Source: Liquidambar formosana
Lineage: Eukaryota > Streptophyta > Magnoliopsida > Saxifragales > Altingiaceae
Length of the DNA stretch: 64,000 nucleotides
Assembly (NCBI GenBank): GCA_039720395.1
Contig: CM077828.1
Coordinates: 26,950,717-27,014,716 of the forward strand
Reading direction: 5' to 3'
Of this stretch, positions 48,011 through 58,906 are shown one piece after another. The notes below the pieces were generated by a model. That model saw only the letters and a list, made by a program, of their open reading frames with translations, did not search any database and was not told where the DNA came from. The translations under genes and the position numbers were made by a program. The stretch's first letter is position 1, and each line of letters opens with the position of its first letter.

Positions 48011-50065
48011 GTTGTGCAAAGGAGGTGAACTATTGGATAGGATACTTTCAAGGTGCCATTACACACTTTATTTAAAATCTTTGGCCTGTTTTGCAATTTT
48101 TTTATTGGTTAAAATTCTCTATTTGTGTTATCTAGGGGTGGGAAATACTCAGAAGACGATGCAAAGGCTGTCATGGTCCAGATTTTGAGTGTGGTTGCCT
48201 ACTGTCATCTCCAAGGTGTGGTCCACCGTGACCTCAAACCAGAGGTAATTGACTTCTAAATTTATAATGATTACCATTTTATGTCTTTTTGTAATTCAGT
48301 AAACTAAAACCTACTGATGATATTGCCTCCCTTTGACAGCGACAGCTATTTAAAACTTAAGGAGGATAATAATTTCACCTTTCTTGGAAGGTTTAAAACT
48401 GCATGTGCTCAAAATGAACTTAATTCATTAAATCAAAAACTTAAAATTCCCAAAATAAGTATTCAGTCAAAATGGATAAGCATCACAAGGTGAACATTTG
48501 CAAGAAACATGAAGGATTTCATTCCCCATGGGGGGGTGGTTGGTTTTCTTTGATGGGCTTGTGCAGTATATCACTGAACCATAATTTTTGGTTTCCTCAA
48601 TAGCCCTGTGATATTCCTTTTCCTCTTTAATATTTTGCCTCATTCTGTTATAATCTCACTCCCCAAATTGTTGTGGATCTTCATTTAGCCTCTGTCTATT
48701 ACAATGAAAACGCAATGAGGAAAAAAAATCATGTCCATGCTGTTAATTTGGGCAGTATGGTGTGTCATTGTAATATTTGTCAGTTAAATTAATAAATAAT
48801 TTGCATTAAGATGATATTTTTCATAATAGAAAAGGAATGAGGCAGTTATTTCAAGCCTATTGGAAAGTGGCTTCCCGAAAATAATAGGACGTAAATATTC
48901 CATTATTTTGACCAAGTGCAGAATCATCATCAACAAATAAATATATTCATGTCCTGCAAGGCTGCAACAACAGTAATGAGGGTTTTTCTTTTTTCTTTTC
49001 TTTTTTTTTTAAATAAAAAAGCTACTGTTTCCAGGATTTTATTTTCCCAAACATCAAATGGAGCCTCAATATAGGGACTTCCTGTCTAAAGCTGCATTGT
49101 CACTATCAGTGATTTTCGATAAATAAATTCTCTCGGCTGCATCTACTATTCATTTCCCTTACTAGTGGCCGGGTGCAATGACAAAAATTGTTTGTCATTT
49201 TGATCAAGTGAACTAAATTCTTAAAGACAGAGTGACAACCTATGTTACATGGACTCAGGTACGAGTGTTGGGTGCGAGTGTATGTCTACGTGTCAAATTC
49301 ATCTAACCTTCAAATCTTTGGACAAGGGGACAGGACTAAATCTTTGAAGTATCTAAATTTCATTCTTCATTACCCTGAGGCAAAATGAGGTGTATACATT
49401 AACTAATATGTTCAACGTGCTTACTTTCCATTGCTATTGAAATATCTAGGCAAAATAAAAGAAAATTGAGAAGATATTTAACTAAAATTGTATCAAATTT
49501 GGAATTTGTTCCTCTCTCTTTTTTGTTTGACAACATGTATCCTATACCCATTTCATGTGTCCAACATGGGTGGTCACAAGTTGAAGTGTCCGTGAAACAC
49601 AGGTGACAACCTTTGTAATTGGAAATTGTTTGGCAGTGTCAATAGTATATTTATGTCCAGTAATCCAGTAAACTAGTAATGTTTAAAATTTAGCAAAACA
49701 ATGATTCGAGAATGAATTTTGGGGGGGGGTGGGGGGGGAAGGAAAATATGTTTTTGTTTTGACAAATTTTCCCATATTGGTATGCAATTGACAAATCATT
49801 GAATTATATGTGATAAATTTGACTAGAGTGATTGGAAATCCCTACAAAACTCAAGCTTTAAAATAATTTGAAGAATTTGGTCATATATAGTTCAAGACCA
49901 TCTCTTGGATAGGCTATACCACAGTAAGTTTGTAGGTTGCATCGATTAAAGACTTCTAATGTTCTGGTTCATGAATTTTGAATCACTAGAAAGAGATATG
50001 CTATTGGACTGGGAACATCGAAATTATTGCCAAGTTTTCATTTTCGTTTTCCTATTCATTTTCCT

Positions 50066-50100
<35 letters not shown>

Positions 50101-50912
50101 TTTTTGGTGGGGGGAATGGTTCATTTATTCGATGGTGATATGGTATTATTACCAATTCCTACAATAGAAAATTCAAATCCCATATGCAGCACCCCTAGAA
50201 GGAGGATGTCTTTCCTTCTATTATGCATTATCTATTGAATTTTCTGGATCAATGGCTGGATGCACGAATTGGTGCACACTTTGTATTTTTCTACTTAATT
50301 AAATTATTTGTGTAAATGATTTTTTTTTTTAATTGTTTATTTTCCAAATTATATATGACCTTCTTTTGTGATTTTTTTTTTCTCCTTTTTATTTTATTGT
50401 TATCATTTTTTTATTATTTTTTTTAATCTTGATGTAGTAGTTTTTTGCTTCAGAATTTTCTGTTTACTTCTAAAGATGAGAATTCCCCTCTGAAGGCCAT
50501 CGATTTTGGACTCTCCGACTATGTAAAGCCAGGTTAGACCTACTACTTGAGACTCATCCCTCCAATTTTATTGAAAACGGTAGATTGGGATTCTAACGGT
50601 TGGAAATTTTTTCAGATGAAAGGTTGAACGATATTGTAGGAAGTGCATACTATGTAGCCCCTGAAGTTCTCCATAGATCATATGGGACAGAAGGAGACAT
50701 GTGGAGTATCGGTGTGATTGCTTATATTCTACTATGTGGAAGTCGGCCTTTTTGGGCCCGGACTGAGTCCGGCATCTTTCGAGCTGTGCTTAAGGCGGAT
50801 CCAAGCTTTGATGAAGCCCCTTGGCCTTCTTTGTCTTCCGACGCAATAGATTTTGTAAAGAGATTGTTGAACAAGGATTATCGTAAGAGACTAACTGCTG
50901 CTCAGGCTCTGA
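48011..50912 (+). pseudogene. CDPK-related kinase (CRK-type), C-lobe exons only
   Basis: Four exons with intact GT..AG borders and matching phases: 48011-48052 (LCKGGELLDRILS), 48136-48244 (catalytic loop HRDLKPE), 50454-50532 ([23 protein letters not shown] motif) and 50616-50912 ([36 protein letters not shown]). The sequence follows plant CDPK-related Ser/Thr kinases closely. The N-lobe exon expected before LCKGGELL is not found in the preceding 3.5 kb, and the exon after LTAAQAL is not seen before the retrotransposon begins, so within this window it is a fragment. No stop or frameshift is seen in the four exons. It could instead be an intact gene whose outer exons are far away, the 3' ones beyond the retrotransposon. 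An odd residue is NKDYRKR where DPRKR is usual. Confidence 0.75.
50066..50094. repeat. Poly-C run in a kinase intron
   Basis: 29 C in a row, followed by poly-T and GGGG text. It lies in the large intron between the second and third visible kinase exons. The length may be a sequencing artefact. Confidence 0.8.
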
Positions 50913-51545
50913 GTAAGTTAGCATTAACCATCTAATTTATTAAAGGTCCCAATTCAATTGTCACCATGGACCTATATAGGTTACCCATGACTTGGCCTGG
51001 CAAATTGGACCCAAACCCATCAACCCGCCCAAACCCACCCTTAATAAATGGGTTTGGGTAATGATATATTGTTAAATGGGTTGTTATTGGGTTACCCAAA
51101 TCCAACCCAATTATAATTGGGCGGTTCTGGGTTTACAAGCAGAACCATCGGGACCCATTTAGAAAAATAAGAAGCAAACCGTTCCTTCTCTTCTCTGCTT
51201 GTATACGAAAAAAAAAAAAAAGGAGATCACATGGCTGTTTATGTTTCTACGTGAGTTGCTCATGTGGTCAGAAATGATCCGGCATTCAACTAGAGTTGTT
51301 GGTTTTAGGAATTTAAAAAGTTTTATTTATGATCTGTTTGTATTGTATTTTGAGAATCCATTTCTGGATAGGCCCATGTTGACTTTTGGGATTCCATTAT
51401 ACGTTTTGCGAAAATGAACTATAAAAGACAAGCTCTTTTGTCATGATCTTGAGGTGGAGATTATTGAGATATAGCCATATAGGCAATTTGACAATTGTAC
51501 TGTCGGGTTTGTCTTGACACCCTTTTATGAATGTGGATAGGTGAA
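50913..51545. other. Kinase intron or flank up to the retrotransposon
   Basis: Starts with the GTAAG donor of the last kinase exon. The segment at about 50990-51160 carries repeated GGGTTTGGGT/ACCCAAACCC patches of the kind seen in small transposons, but no clean ends. No further kinase exon was recognised. Confidence 0.45.
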
Positions 51546-52497
51546 TGTAGGCATATGAGTATTCTACGCCACGTGTCAAGAGGGTAGAGTCATCCGAAGA
51601 CAAGAAATGAAGACCCACCTAGGCACACTCACGTGGTAACAGACACAACACGAGACTAGTATTGTGCCTCATCCGCGGAGCCCGAGATCCATGTGAAGGA
51701 AGCACGTGGGAGGAAAGCAAAGATGTTCCCAGGGTGTGAGACGGAGAAGGGGTGTCGAGGACGAAAGGCCGAGGTGGTCTGAAGATTGGGTGGGTCGAGG
51801 ATCATGGGAAGGATGAGTCGAGGATGGCTCGAAGGTTTGTCCCTTTATGATACCTCGAACCCATATGAGACAAATTAGCAAGCATTTAATGACTGACACA
51901 AGTTAGTGAGAAAGTGGGTAAGACATACTGATAGTATCAGAGGTAACCTTACCTAAGGACCTGCGAGGTCCAGGTTCGAGTACACGCGATGTGACAGGGG
52001 ATGGGTTCACAGATCCTGAAGAAGTTAGTGAGCCCAGTAATCCCACCTGCCTCGGAAGGGCATTAAATGCTCTTGAAGGGTCATTCGAGAAAATCTCTTG
52101 AATGGTCACATCGCCTCTGATTGCTGAACAGTCACATCTCGGCCTCACTATAAAATGAGGCCTAAGCCCTGAAAGAAAGGGATAACAAGGAGGAGAGAAA
52201 AAAAGAAGAAAGAGGAATGAAAAGATAAGAGGAGAAAATGGAGCTCAATCTAAGAAGAGAAGACCGTACAAGGAATTCCTCTGATTTAGTAGGAAGACCC
52301 TTGTAGGGAATGCTTTGCTAAAGTCTCACAGATTCCCAATCCTCCTGATCCCAGAACGGTGTCCCCACCCTTGTCTTTCACCCTCCTTGCGAACAACTCG
52401 CTTCCCACGTGTTTCCCTGCAGTTCCCTCACGTGCCGACCTCTCATTGTACTCTCCTTTTTATTATTATATTGAATCCGGAATCTCCCCCTTCTACA
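51546..52497 (+). repeat. 5' LTR (left border uncertain)
   Basis: The right border is well placed: CTACA ends at 52497, three bases before the primer binding site. The left border is a guess at TGTAG (51546), which pairs with CTACA; TGTCGG at 51499 is an alternative. A TATAAAA box at 52149-52155 suits the U3 promoter. The second LTR is outside the window, so nothing can be aligned. Confidence 0.55.
52149..52155 (+). promoter_or_regulatory. LTR TATA box
   Basis: TATAAAA within CACTATAAAATGAGGCC, about 350 bp upstream of the LTR right border. It is the likely core promoter for the sense genomic RNA. Confidence 0.6.
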
Positions 52498-52500
52498 TTT

Positions 52501-52518
52501 TGGCGACTCTGCTGGGGA
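52501..52518 (+). other. Primer binding site
   Basis: TGGCGACTCTGCTGGGGA starts three bases after the LTR end. TGG...GGGGA sites of this kind are known from Tat/Ogre elements. The exact tRNA was not checked. The gag ATG follows 11 bases later, so there is no room for the extra upstream ORF that classical Ogre elements carry. Confidence 0.75.
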
Positions 52519-52529
52519 GGTAGCACGCG

Positions 52530-55040
52530 ATGGTGACCACCAGACGAAACAACGAGCCTGCTAATCTAGAGGTCGAAGAAATCAACGAGTCACGCCCAAG
52601 AGAGGATCCCGTAGACCCAACGACCAGCCAGGTTCAGCCTATGAATCAGCCATTTGGCATGCCAGCTCATTATGGGTTGGCTAGTTCTATCCTACCACAA
52701 GCGGCTGGCACGCCCGCGCCGCTTCCTGGGACTACCTTACCGCCGGTTGTTCCCATGGATTTCGCAGCAGCATTCGGCCCCTTGCTGGCTTCCTTCCAGG
52801 ACACTCAGAATCACATCCTTGCGGCACTACGAACTATGCAGGAAGGCCCTTCGGGTAGAGGCTCCTTCTCACACAATCCCCCACCAAGGGACAGGCCGCA
52901 AGATGAGCAGAACGCCCCACCGGAGCCACCGCATGGAGGACGGAGGACAGAGGAGCCCCATATCCCTCGGCGACAATCTGAAGTACCCGATGGAGCAGCG
53001 TCAGATGCCGGTGGACCATTGGTGAATGAGGCTCCTGTTAGAAGAGCGACAACCTCGCCGCTAGCGCAGTATATAACCATGTCAGAAATGGAGGGGATCC
53101 TTGCGCGAGAAAGGGCCCGTAGCGCTATCCCCGTCATACCTGATCTGGACCTTTTACCACCCTATCTGATAGAGTTGGCAGGACAGCCTTACCCCGTTGG
53201 ATACACGGCGCCGTTGAAGTTTCCACTGTTTAACGGCCGAAAAGGAAATGCGAAGGAGCATGTGGTGCGTTTCCTTGACTCCTTAGGGGCATTCCGGTGT
53301 AATGAGGGATTGCGGCTACGAGAGTTCTCAAAGTCACTCACGGATCTAGCCTACACCTGGTATACAAGCCTTGAAGCTGGCTCCATGACCACATGGCCTC
53401 AAATGGCTCGCACTTTCACGGATAAGTTCTTCTGCATGGAAGAGCGTGTTAGCATTATTTCACTAAGTCAAATCCGGCAGAAAGCAGGTGAAGATTTGGT
53501 TAGTTATGTTCGCAGGTTTAGAGAAAAAGCGATGGAGTACTTGGAGCCCATTTCCGAATCCAAGCTGGTGGACCTATGCGTGCTAGGAATGCAGCAGACC
53601 TTTAAGCCATACATCGTTATCCACGCGTTCAGCAATTTCTCGCAACTCATTGACGCCGCCAGGAGAATTAGTGACAGCATCTCCCAACCGCGGAATCCCG
53701 CGGGCACCAAAACACCATGGCGGGGCGAAAGAAGAAACCCACCCACGGTGGCAACAGCTGAAAATTCCAAAAGGGCCCGAGGCAGCGCCACCGAAGAAAG
53801 ACCCGAAGTCAACAATGCCCCGCCATATCCCTGTAGCATGAAGGAGGTGCTTATCATCCTCAATAAGTGGGTGCAAGATGGGGTAATAAACCTCCCGAAA
53901 GTTGGTCAGGAACCATCTTCGGCTGACAAAAAACATGAGCGATACTGCGCATATCATCGACGGGTGAAACACCCTACAAGTGATTGCTGGTCCTTAAAAA
54001 GAATCTTCTCAAGGAAAGTCAAAGCAAATGAACTCGAGTTCACCACCTCTCCTGATGATGTAAGCACCACGCCTTATCCGGAACATGGAAAAAGGAAAGA
54101 GCACGTGTATACCGCGGCAAGTCGCAGTAGCATAGAGCCCAACACTAAAGGAGAGATGGAGGCAGATACGTCCGGATATGAGACAATGGCTACTAAGTTA
54201 CAAGATCACCAAAAGTTTCGCCATTTTTATGATCAGATGGGGTTTAATGAGAAAACGCGATTCGAGGCCACGAAGGCCATGATCAGAATTGCTCATGAAC
54301 AGAATGAAGAAAGTTTTGCAGAAGGAGGATCTGGTCACCGTGCCGCGAAGACTCAAGAATCCAGAATTGCTTTCAGTGACGCGGACCTCGACCCGCAGTG
54401 CACCATGCACAATAGACCCCTCTACCTCACAGCACTCGTTAATGGAAATGAAGTCAGAAGGGCTTTAATAGATGGAGGTTCATCCGTTAATGTCATGCCA
54501 CTAGCAACTATTGAGGCAGCTGGAATCTCGAAAGACAGAATAGTTGAACAAGTAATAGAGATCGCCGGCTTTGCCGCGGAAGGACAACCTACCCTCGGCC
54601 ACATAACAGTGGACCTCGAGGTGGGGCAGATCAAGAAACCCACGAGGTTCCACGTTATCAGCACAAGGCCATCATATCACATCCTCCTCGGACGACCTTG
54701 GATTCACAAGGCAAAGGCAGTACCCTCCTCCTTGCACCAATGTTTAAAAGCTGTGGTGAATGGGAAATGCGTAACCATACCGGCCTCGATAATGCCATTC
54801 GAAAGAAGAGAAGCGCATATAGTAGAGGCTTCATTTTTTGAAGAGGCAGCACCGGACGGTGAGGCAACCCTCGCAACCCCGAGGTCAGTCCATCTGCCGA
54901 GATGGGGGGAGGCACAGAAAGGCAACTTCCTTCCTCCAAGAAAAAGAGCCCGTTCAAGGGCTATGGAAGAAACAACGAACACCGAGGCGGAAACTAAGCA
55001 ATGTGTGCGGGTAGATCTCCCGGACGGAAGAAGTGTATAA
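52530..55040 (+). CDS. Gag-protease polyprotein, 836 aa
   Basis: Structural capsid protein joined to an aspartic protease. A disordered, Pro-rich N-terminus (1-200) precedes the retrotransposon gag domain (about 228-365, with YVRRFREKAMEYLEPISESK). A zinc-knuckle-like CAYHRRVKHPTSDC follows near residue 472, then a charged linker. The protease is at about 630-745 with active-site LIDGGSSVNVMP near 645 and the late ILLGRPWIH segment. The catalytic triplet reads Asp-Gly-Gly, not the usual Asp-Ser/Thr-Gly. TAA at 55038-55040 ends the frame. Pol is in the same frame, with a further TGA at 55047-55049. A putative intron from 55011 to 55097 would remove both stops. Confidence 0.9.
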   Translation: MVTTRRNNEPANLEVEEINESRPREDPVDPTTSQVQPMNQPFGMPAHYGLASSILPQAAGTPAPLPGTTLPPVVPMDFAAAFGPLLASFQDTQNHILAALRTMQEGPSGRGSFSHNPPPRDRPQDEQNAPPEPPHGGRRTEEPHIPRRQSEVPDGAASDAGGPLVNEAPVRRATTSPLAQYITMSEMEGILARERARSAIPVIPDLDLLPPYLIELAGQPYPVGYTAPLKFPLFNGRKGNAKEHVVRFLDSLGAFRCNEGLRLREFSKSLTDLAYTWYTSLEAGSMTTWPQMARTFTDKFFCMEERVSIISLSQIRQKAGEDLVSYVRRFREKAMEYLEPISESKLVDLCVLGMQQTFKPYIVIHAFSNFSQLIDAARRISDSISQPRNPAGTKTPWRGERRNPPTVATAENSKRARGSATEERPEVNNAPPYPCSMKEVLIILNKWVQDGVINLPKVGQEPSSADKKHERYCAYHRRVKHPTSDCWSLKRIFSRKVKANELEFTTSPDDVSTTPYPEHGKRKEHVYTAASRSSIEPNTKGEMEADTSGYETMATKLQDHQKFRHFYDQMGFNEKTRFEATKAMIRIAHEQNEESFAEGGSGHRAAKTQESRIAFSDADLDPQCTMHNRPLYLTALVNGNEVRRALIDGGSSVNVMPLATIEAAGISKDRIVEQVIEIAGFAAEGQPTLGHITVDLEVGQIKKPTRFHVISTRPSYHILLGRPWIHKAKAVPSSLHQCLKAVVNGKCVTIPASIMPFERREAHIVEASFFEEAAPDGEATLATPRSVHLPRWGEAQKGNFLPPRKRARSRAMEETTNTEAETKQCVRVDLPDGRSV

Positions 55041-55097
55041 CGCTTATGACGGTGTATCGGGGAGAGCTCCTCCGAGAAAATAGAATCTCTCCCCCAG
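55011..55097 (+). other. Putative 87-bp intron between protease and RT
   Basis: The GT at 55011 (CGG|GTAGAT) and the pyrimidine-rich CTCTCCCCCAG ending at 55097 would splice in phase 0 and remove both in-frame stops (55038-55040 and 55047-55049). A small spliced intron between protease and RT is known from Ogre elements. Recoding or separate initiation are the alternatives. Confidence 0.45.
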
Positions 55098-58000
55098 GTG
55101 TACAACACTGAAATTCCTCTGGAACCCGCGGAAGCTCCGGAATGTCTGCAGGATCAACCCCGTCCTCAGGAGGAAGAGTTGGAAGAAGTGAATCTAGCCG
55201 AGGAAGGAGGGGAGCGTCGACCCATATACATCAGCAAGAAGATGACAGCGGCAGAAAAGGCGGAGATCATCCAGCTCATTAAGCAGTATAAGAAAGTGTT
55301 TGCATGGACTTATGAAGAGATGCCAGGTCTCGCACCCGGCGTAACCACCCACCGCTTGCACATCTCCCCGACGGCCTTTCCAATAAAGCAACATCCTCGA
55401 CCGTTTAGACCCGAGCTTGAAATCCAAATCAAGCAGGAGATAGAGAGACTCTTGAAGGCCAAGTTCATCAAACCTATCCAACACCCAAATTGGCTGGCTA
55501 ACATTGTCCCAGTCAAAAAGAAAAACGGGCAAATACGGTGCTGTATCGATTATCGAGATCTGAACAAGGCGTGCCCAAAAGACGAATTTCCACTACCTAA
55601 CATGGACACCCTCGTGGACGCAACCGCGGGGCACCAGATGTTTTCATTCATGGACGGATTTAGTGGGTATAACCAAATCCGCATGGCGGCAGAGGATGCG
55701 GAAAAGACGGCTTTCCGAACCCCAATGGGCAATTTCTACTACGAGGTAATGCCCTTCGGATTAAAAAATGCAGGAGCAACTTATCAGCGAGCCATGACCG
55801 CAATGTTCCATGACATGATGCACGATACTGTTGAAGATTATGTGGATGACCTCGTGGTTAAATCCAAAACACGGGAAGCTCACTTCACCAACTTAAAGCA
55901 AGTCTTTGAAAGGTGTTTGAAGTATAATCTAAAGATGAATCCACTTAAATGTGCCTTCGGGGTTACCGCTGGGAAATTTCTTGGGTTCCTTGTGCATCGC
56001 CAAGGGATCGACATAGATCCCGGCAAGGCCAAGGCCATACAAGAAATGCCGCGCCCCTCTTCGGTGAAGCAGCTAAAAAGCTTCCTCGGGCGAGTATCTT
56101 ATGTTAGAAGATTCATTCCGGCATTAGCCGAAACCATGGCCCCTTTTGCAGCCTTACTAAAGAAGAGTGCACGCTTCGACTGGAAGCCAGAACATGAGGT
56201 AGCATTTGAACGAATAAAATCTGCCCTCTCCTCAACCTCGACCATGGTAGCACCTCGACCGGGACATCCCTTGGTCATGTACATAACCTCGACCAACAAG
56301 TCTGTTGGGGCACTCCTGGCACAAGAAGTCGACGGCAGGGAGAGGCCTGTCTATTACATCAGCAGGGTCGTTCGAGGGCCAGAACTGCGTTATACCAACC
56401 TCGAGCGACATTGCCTCGCCCTGGTATTCGCCGCCAAGAAGTTCCGGCACTACCTGCTTTCGCATCATGTTGAGTTAGTAACAAAGTGCGATCCCATACG
56501 ATTTCTCCTTACGCGGCCCGCCTTATCAGGAAGGACTGCCAGATGGCTTTTATCCCTCGTCGAATTTGACATTTCCTGCATTAACCCACGAACCATCAAA
56601 AGTCAGGCTTTGGCTGATTTATTGGCATACTTCCCAAGTGGTGAATATGAGCCTCCCTCAGAAGATCTCCCGGGCACAATGGCAGAAGAATCGTGGATGG
56701 CAGGAGACGAAAGAGAATGGAGAATGAGTTTTGATGGGTCGGCCGCCGCGGGACAGGCGGGAGCCGGTATTGTCCTTACTTCCCCTGATGGGGTAACAAC
56801 TTCGCTATCTTATAAGCTGATGTTCCCTTGTTCCAGCAACGAGGCAGAATACGAAGCTCTGGCCTTGGGACTACTAGCCGCACTTAACATCGGGGTTGAA
56901 ACCCTATGTATCCAGGGGGATTCTAACCTAGTGGTCAAGCAGATCACCGGGGATTTCGCTGTAAAAGAAGATGCCTTGGCGCCGTATCGTAGTAAGATTC
57001 AGAACATGATGAGGAGATTCAGACAGATCAGAATTGAGCATGAGCCGCGGTCATCCAATCGACACGCGGATGCTCTTGCAACACTAGCATCCAAAGCAGC
57101 TATAACCTCACAAAGCCTCGACTTGAGGATCGAAAAGCAACACGCTCCTATCCCAACGAAGGCTTTCCGAAGTAAAGTAGGTGAAACCAATGAAGATTGG
57201 AGAAAAGACATTGTAAAACAGCTAAGAGGAGAACTCCCTCCTTCGAGGAACACCCAGCTTTTCACAATATTGGAAGGGGAGCTATATTTCAGAGGAAGCG
57301 AGGGCGTTCTAAGCAGATGCATTGGGAGAACCCTCGCCAACGAAGTGTTACATAAAATCCACGAGGAAAGGTGCGGGGTGCATGATGTCAGTCTTTATAG
57401 ACAGATTCAACGACAAGGGTATTATTGGCCCACCATGGCCAAGGAGGCTACCGTTCTCCAACAAAAATGTTTGGGATGCCAGAGCCTTCCCGACAAGAAG
57501 GAATGCTGTTTTGGAGAGGAACGAGATTGGCGATACCCCTACCTCGACTACCTTAAAGAAAACACTCTTCCGACCGGGCCAGCAGAGGCAATCCAGGTGA
57601 AGAAGAAGGCCCTGAGGTTTTTTCAGAAGGAAGGAAAACTCTTTAGGAGAAGGATTGTTGGAGGGCCATTGCTATGCATAGCGGGGTCCGAGATTACTCG
57701 AGTTCTTGAAGAAGTACATGCGGGCGCATGCGGTGAACACCAGGGTGGCGGAAAACTCCTTCAGCAAGTCTTGGATATAGGATATTACTGGCCTACCATG
57801 GAAACGGATTGTATGGCATTCGCCAGAAGATGCCTTGCGTGTCAAGAACACGGCAACCGCATCCACGCCCCCGCGGTTGAACTTCATAGTCTCTCCACTC
57901 CGTGGCCTTTCCATACATGGGCCATGGATCTCATTGGGCCTATTTCAGCATCAGGAGGAGGGAACATTTGGATTATTGTAGCGACAGAATGCTATACCAA

Positions 58001-58763
58001 ATGGGTAGAGGCGATACCGCTTAAAAAGGCGACCGGGGCGGCAGTAATGAACTTCATTATTGAGAATATTATTTGTCGTTTCGGCATTCCGAAGCGAATC
58101 CTCTCTGATAACGGAACACCATTTGTAAACAGAAATGTCCGAAGTCTCCTGGTTCGCTACGAGATTGTCCACCACAAGTCTACCTCGTATTACCCAAAAG
58201 GAAACGGGCAGGCCGAGGCCACCAACAAAACCTTATTGAAAATTCTTAGCAGGATGCTGCATGAATACCCGGGAGCATGGCATGAGATGCTCCCCCTAGC
58301 TTTATGGGCTTATCGAACATCGAAGAGGAGAGCGACCCAGGCTTCCCCGTTCTCTCTGGTCTATGGAGCTGAAGCAGTGCTGCCCGCGGAAATAGCAGTA
58401 CCGTCCGCCAGATTGGCGCTAAGAAGCGAGGTCGATCCCGAGGATCGAAATGTCGACATCGAAGTTTTGGACGAAAGAAGAGACAAGGCCAAGCAAAAAC
58501 ACCTTGTCTACCAGCGACGACTGTCCAGGGCATACGATCAGCTCGTAAAGGCAAGAACGTTCCGAGAAGGTGACCTCGTGCTAAGAGCAGCCCAGCATGT
58601 AAGGAGGGGAAATGTGGCTCCGAACAAGTTCTCACCTAAATGGGAGGGGCCTTATGTGGTCAAGGAAGCCTACGATACTGGCTACTACAGAATTGCAGAA
58701 GTTAATTCGGAAAGCCTGTCTCCACCAATCAATGCAATGTGGATCAAAAAGTTTTACCCATAA
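55098..58763 (+). CDS. Pol: RT, RNase H, second RNase H, H2C2 x2, integrase; about 1221 aa
   Basis: Makes and inserts the cDNA copy. Approximate order: RT 110-300 (FMDGFSGYNQI, MPFGLKNAGATYQR, catalytic YVDD at 248-251); RT-linked RNase H 390-520 (ALLAQEVDGRERPVYYISR); a second, archaeal-type RNase H 541-670 (FDGSAAAGQAGAG, EAEYEAL, QGDSNLV, HADALA); a first H2C2 zinc module 745-797 (HKIHEERCGVH...CLGC); a linker; a second H2C2 module 870-920 (VHAGACGEH...CLAC); integrase core 935-1100 with AMDLIGP, SDNGTPF and NGQAEA giving the D, D, E residues; and a C-terminal FSPKWEGPYVV segment. No chromodomain is seen. The first in-frame codon after the putative intron is GTG, so the protein is probably made by splicing or recoding from gag-protease rather than from its own start. 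Confidence 0.93.
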   Translation: MYNTEIPLEPAEAPECLQDQPRPQEEELEEVNLAEEGGERRPIYISKKMTAAEKAEIIQLIKQYKKVFAWTYEEMPGLAPGVTTHRLHISPTAFPIKQHPRPFRPELEIQIKQEIERLLKAKFIKPIQHPNWLANIVPVKKKNGQIRCCIDYRDLNKACPKDEFPLPNMDTLVDATAGHQMFSFMDGFSGYNQIRMAAEDAEKTAFRTPMGNFYYEVMPFGLKNAGATYQRAMTAMFHDMMHDTVEDYVDDLVVKSKTREAHFTNLKQVFERCLKYNLKMNPLKCAFGVTAGKFLGFLVHRQGIDIDPGKAKAIQEMPRPSSVKQLKSFLGRVSYVRRFIPALAETMAPFAALLKKSARFDWKPEHEVAFERIKSALSSTSTMVAPRPGHPLVMYITSTNKSVGALLAQEVDGRERPVYYISRVVRGPELRYTNLERHCLALVFAAKKFRHYLLSHHVELVTKCDPIRFLLTRPALSGRTARWLLSLVEFDISCINPRTIKSQALADLLAYFPSGEYEPPSEDLPGTMAEESWMAGDEREWRMSFDGSAAAGQAGAGIVLTSPDGVTTSLSYKLMFPCSSNEAEYEALALGLLAALNIGVETLCIQGDSNLVVKQITGDFAVKEDALAPYRSKIQNMMRRFRQIRIEHEPRSSNRHADALATLASKAAITSQSLDLRIEKQHAPIPTKAFRSKVGETNEDWRKDIVKQLRGELPPSRNTQLFTILEGELYFRGSEGVLSRCIGRTLANEVLHKIHEERCGVHDVSLYRQIQRQGYYWPTMAKEATVLQQKCLGCQSLPDKKECCFGEERDWRYPYLDYLKENTLPTGPAEAIQVKKKALRFFQKEGKLFRRRIVGGPLLCIAGSEITRVLEEVHAGACGEHQGGGKLLQQVLDIGYYWPTMETDCMAFARRCLACQEHGNRIHAPAVELHSLSTPWPFHTWAMDLIGPISASGGGNIWIIVATECYTKWVEAIPLKKATGAAVMNFIIENIICRFGIPKRILSDNGTPFVNRNVRSLLVRYEIVHHKSTSYYPKGNGQAEATNKTLLKILSRMLHEYPGAWHEMLPLALWAYRTSKRRATQASPFSLVYGAEAVLPAEIAVPSARLALRSEVDPEDRNVDIEVLDERRDKAKQKHLVYQRRLSRAYDQLVKARTFREGDLVLRAAQHVRRGNVAPNKFSPKWEGPYVVKEAYDTGYYRIAEVNSESLSPPINAMWIKKFYP

Positions 58764-58906
58764 AAAAAAAGAGAGTCTAGATTGTAAATGGGAAAACTTT
58801 CAAAATGTGTTATTGCATGTTTTTGAATGCTATTCAGAAGTAACGTTATTAACTAACAGAATAACAGAATATGCGCGAAAAGAATTTATTTTCTTTAAGA
58901 TATTAT
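58764..58906 (+). other. Short non-coding junction after pol
   Basis: Starts right after the pol stop with an A-run. No gene seen. It leads into the tandem repeat block. Confidence 0.4.
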
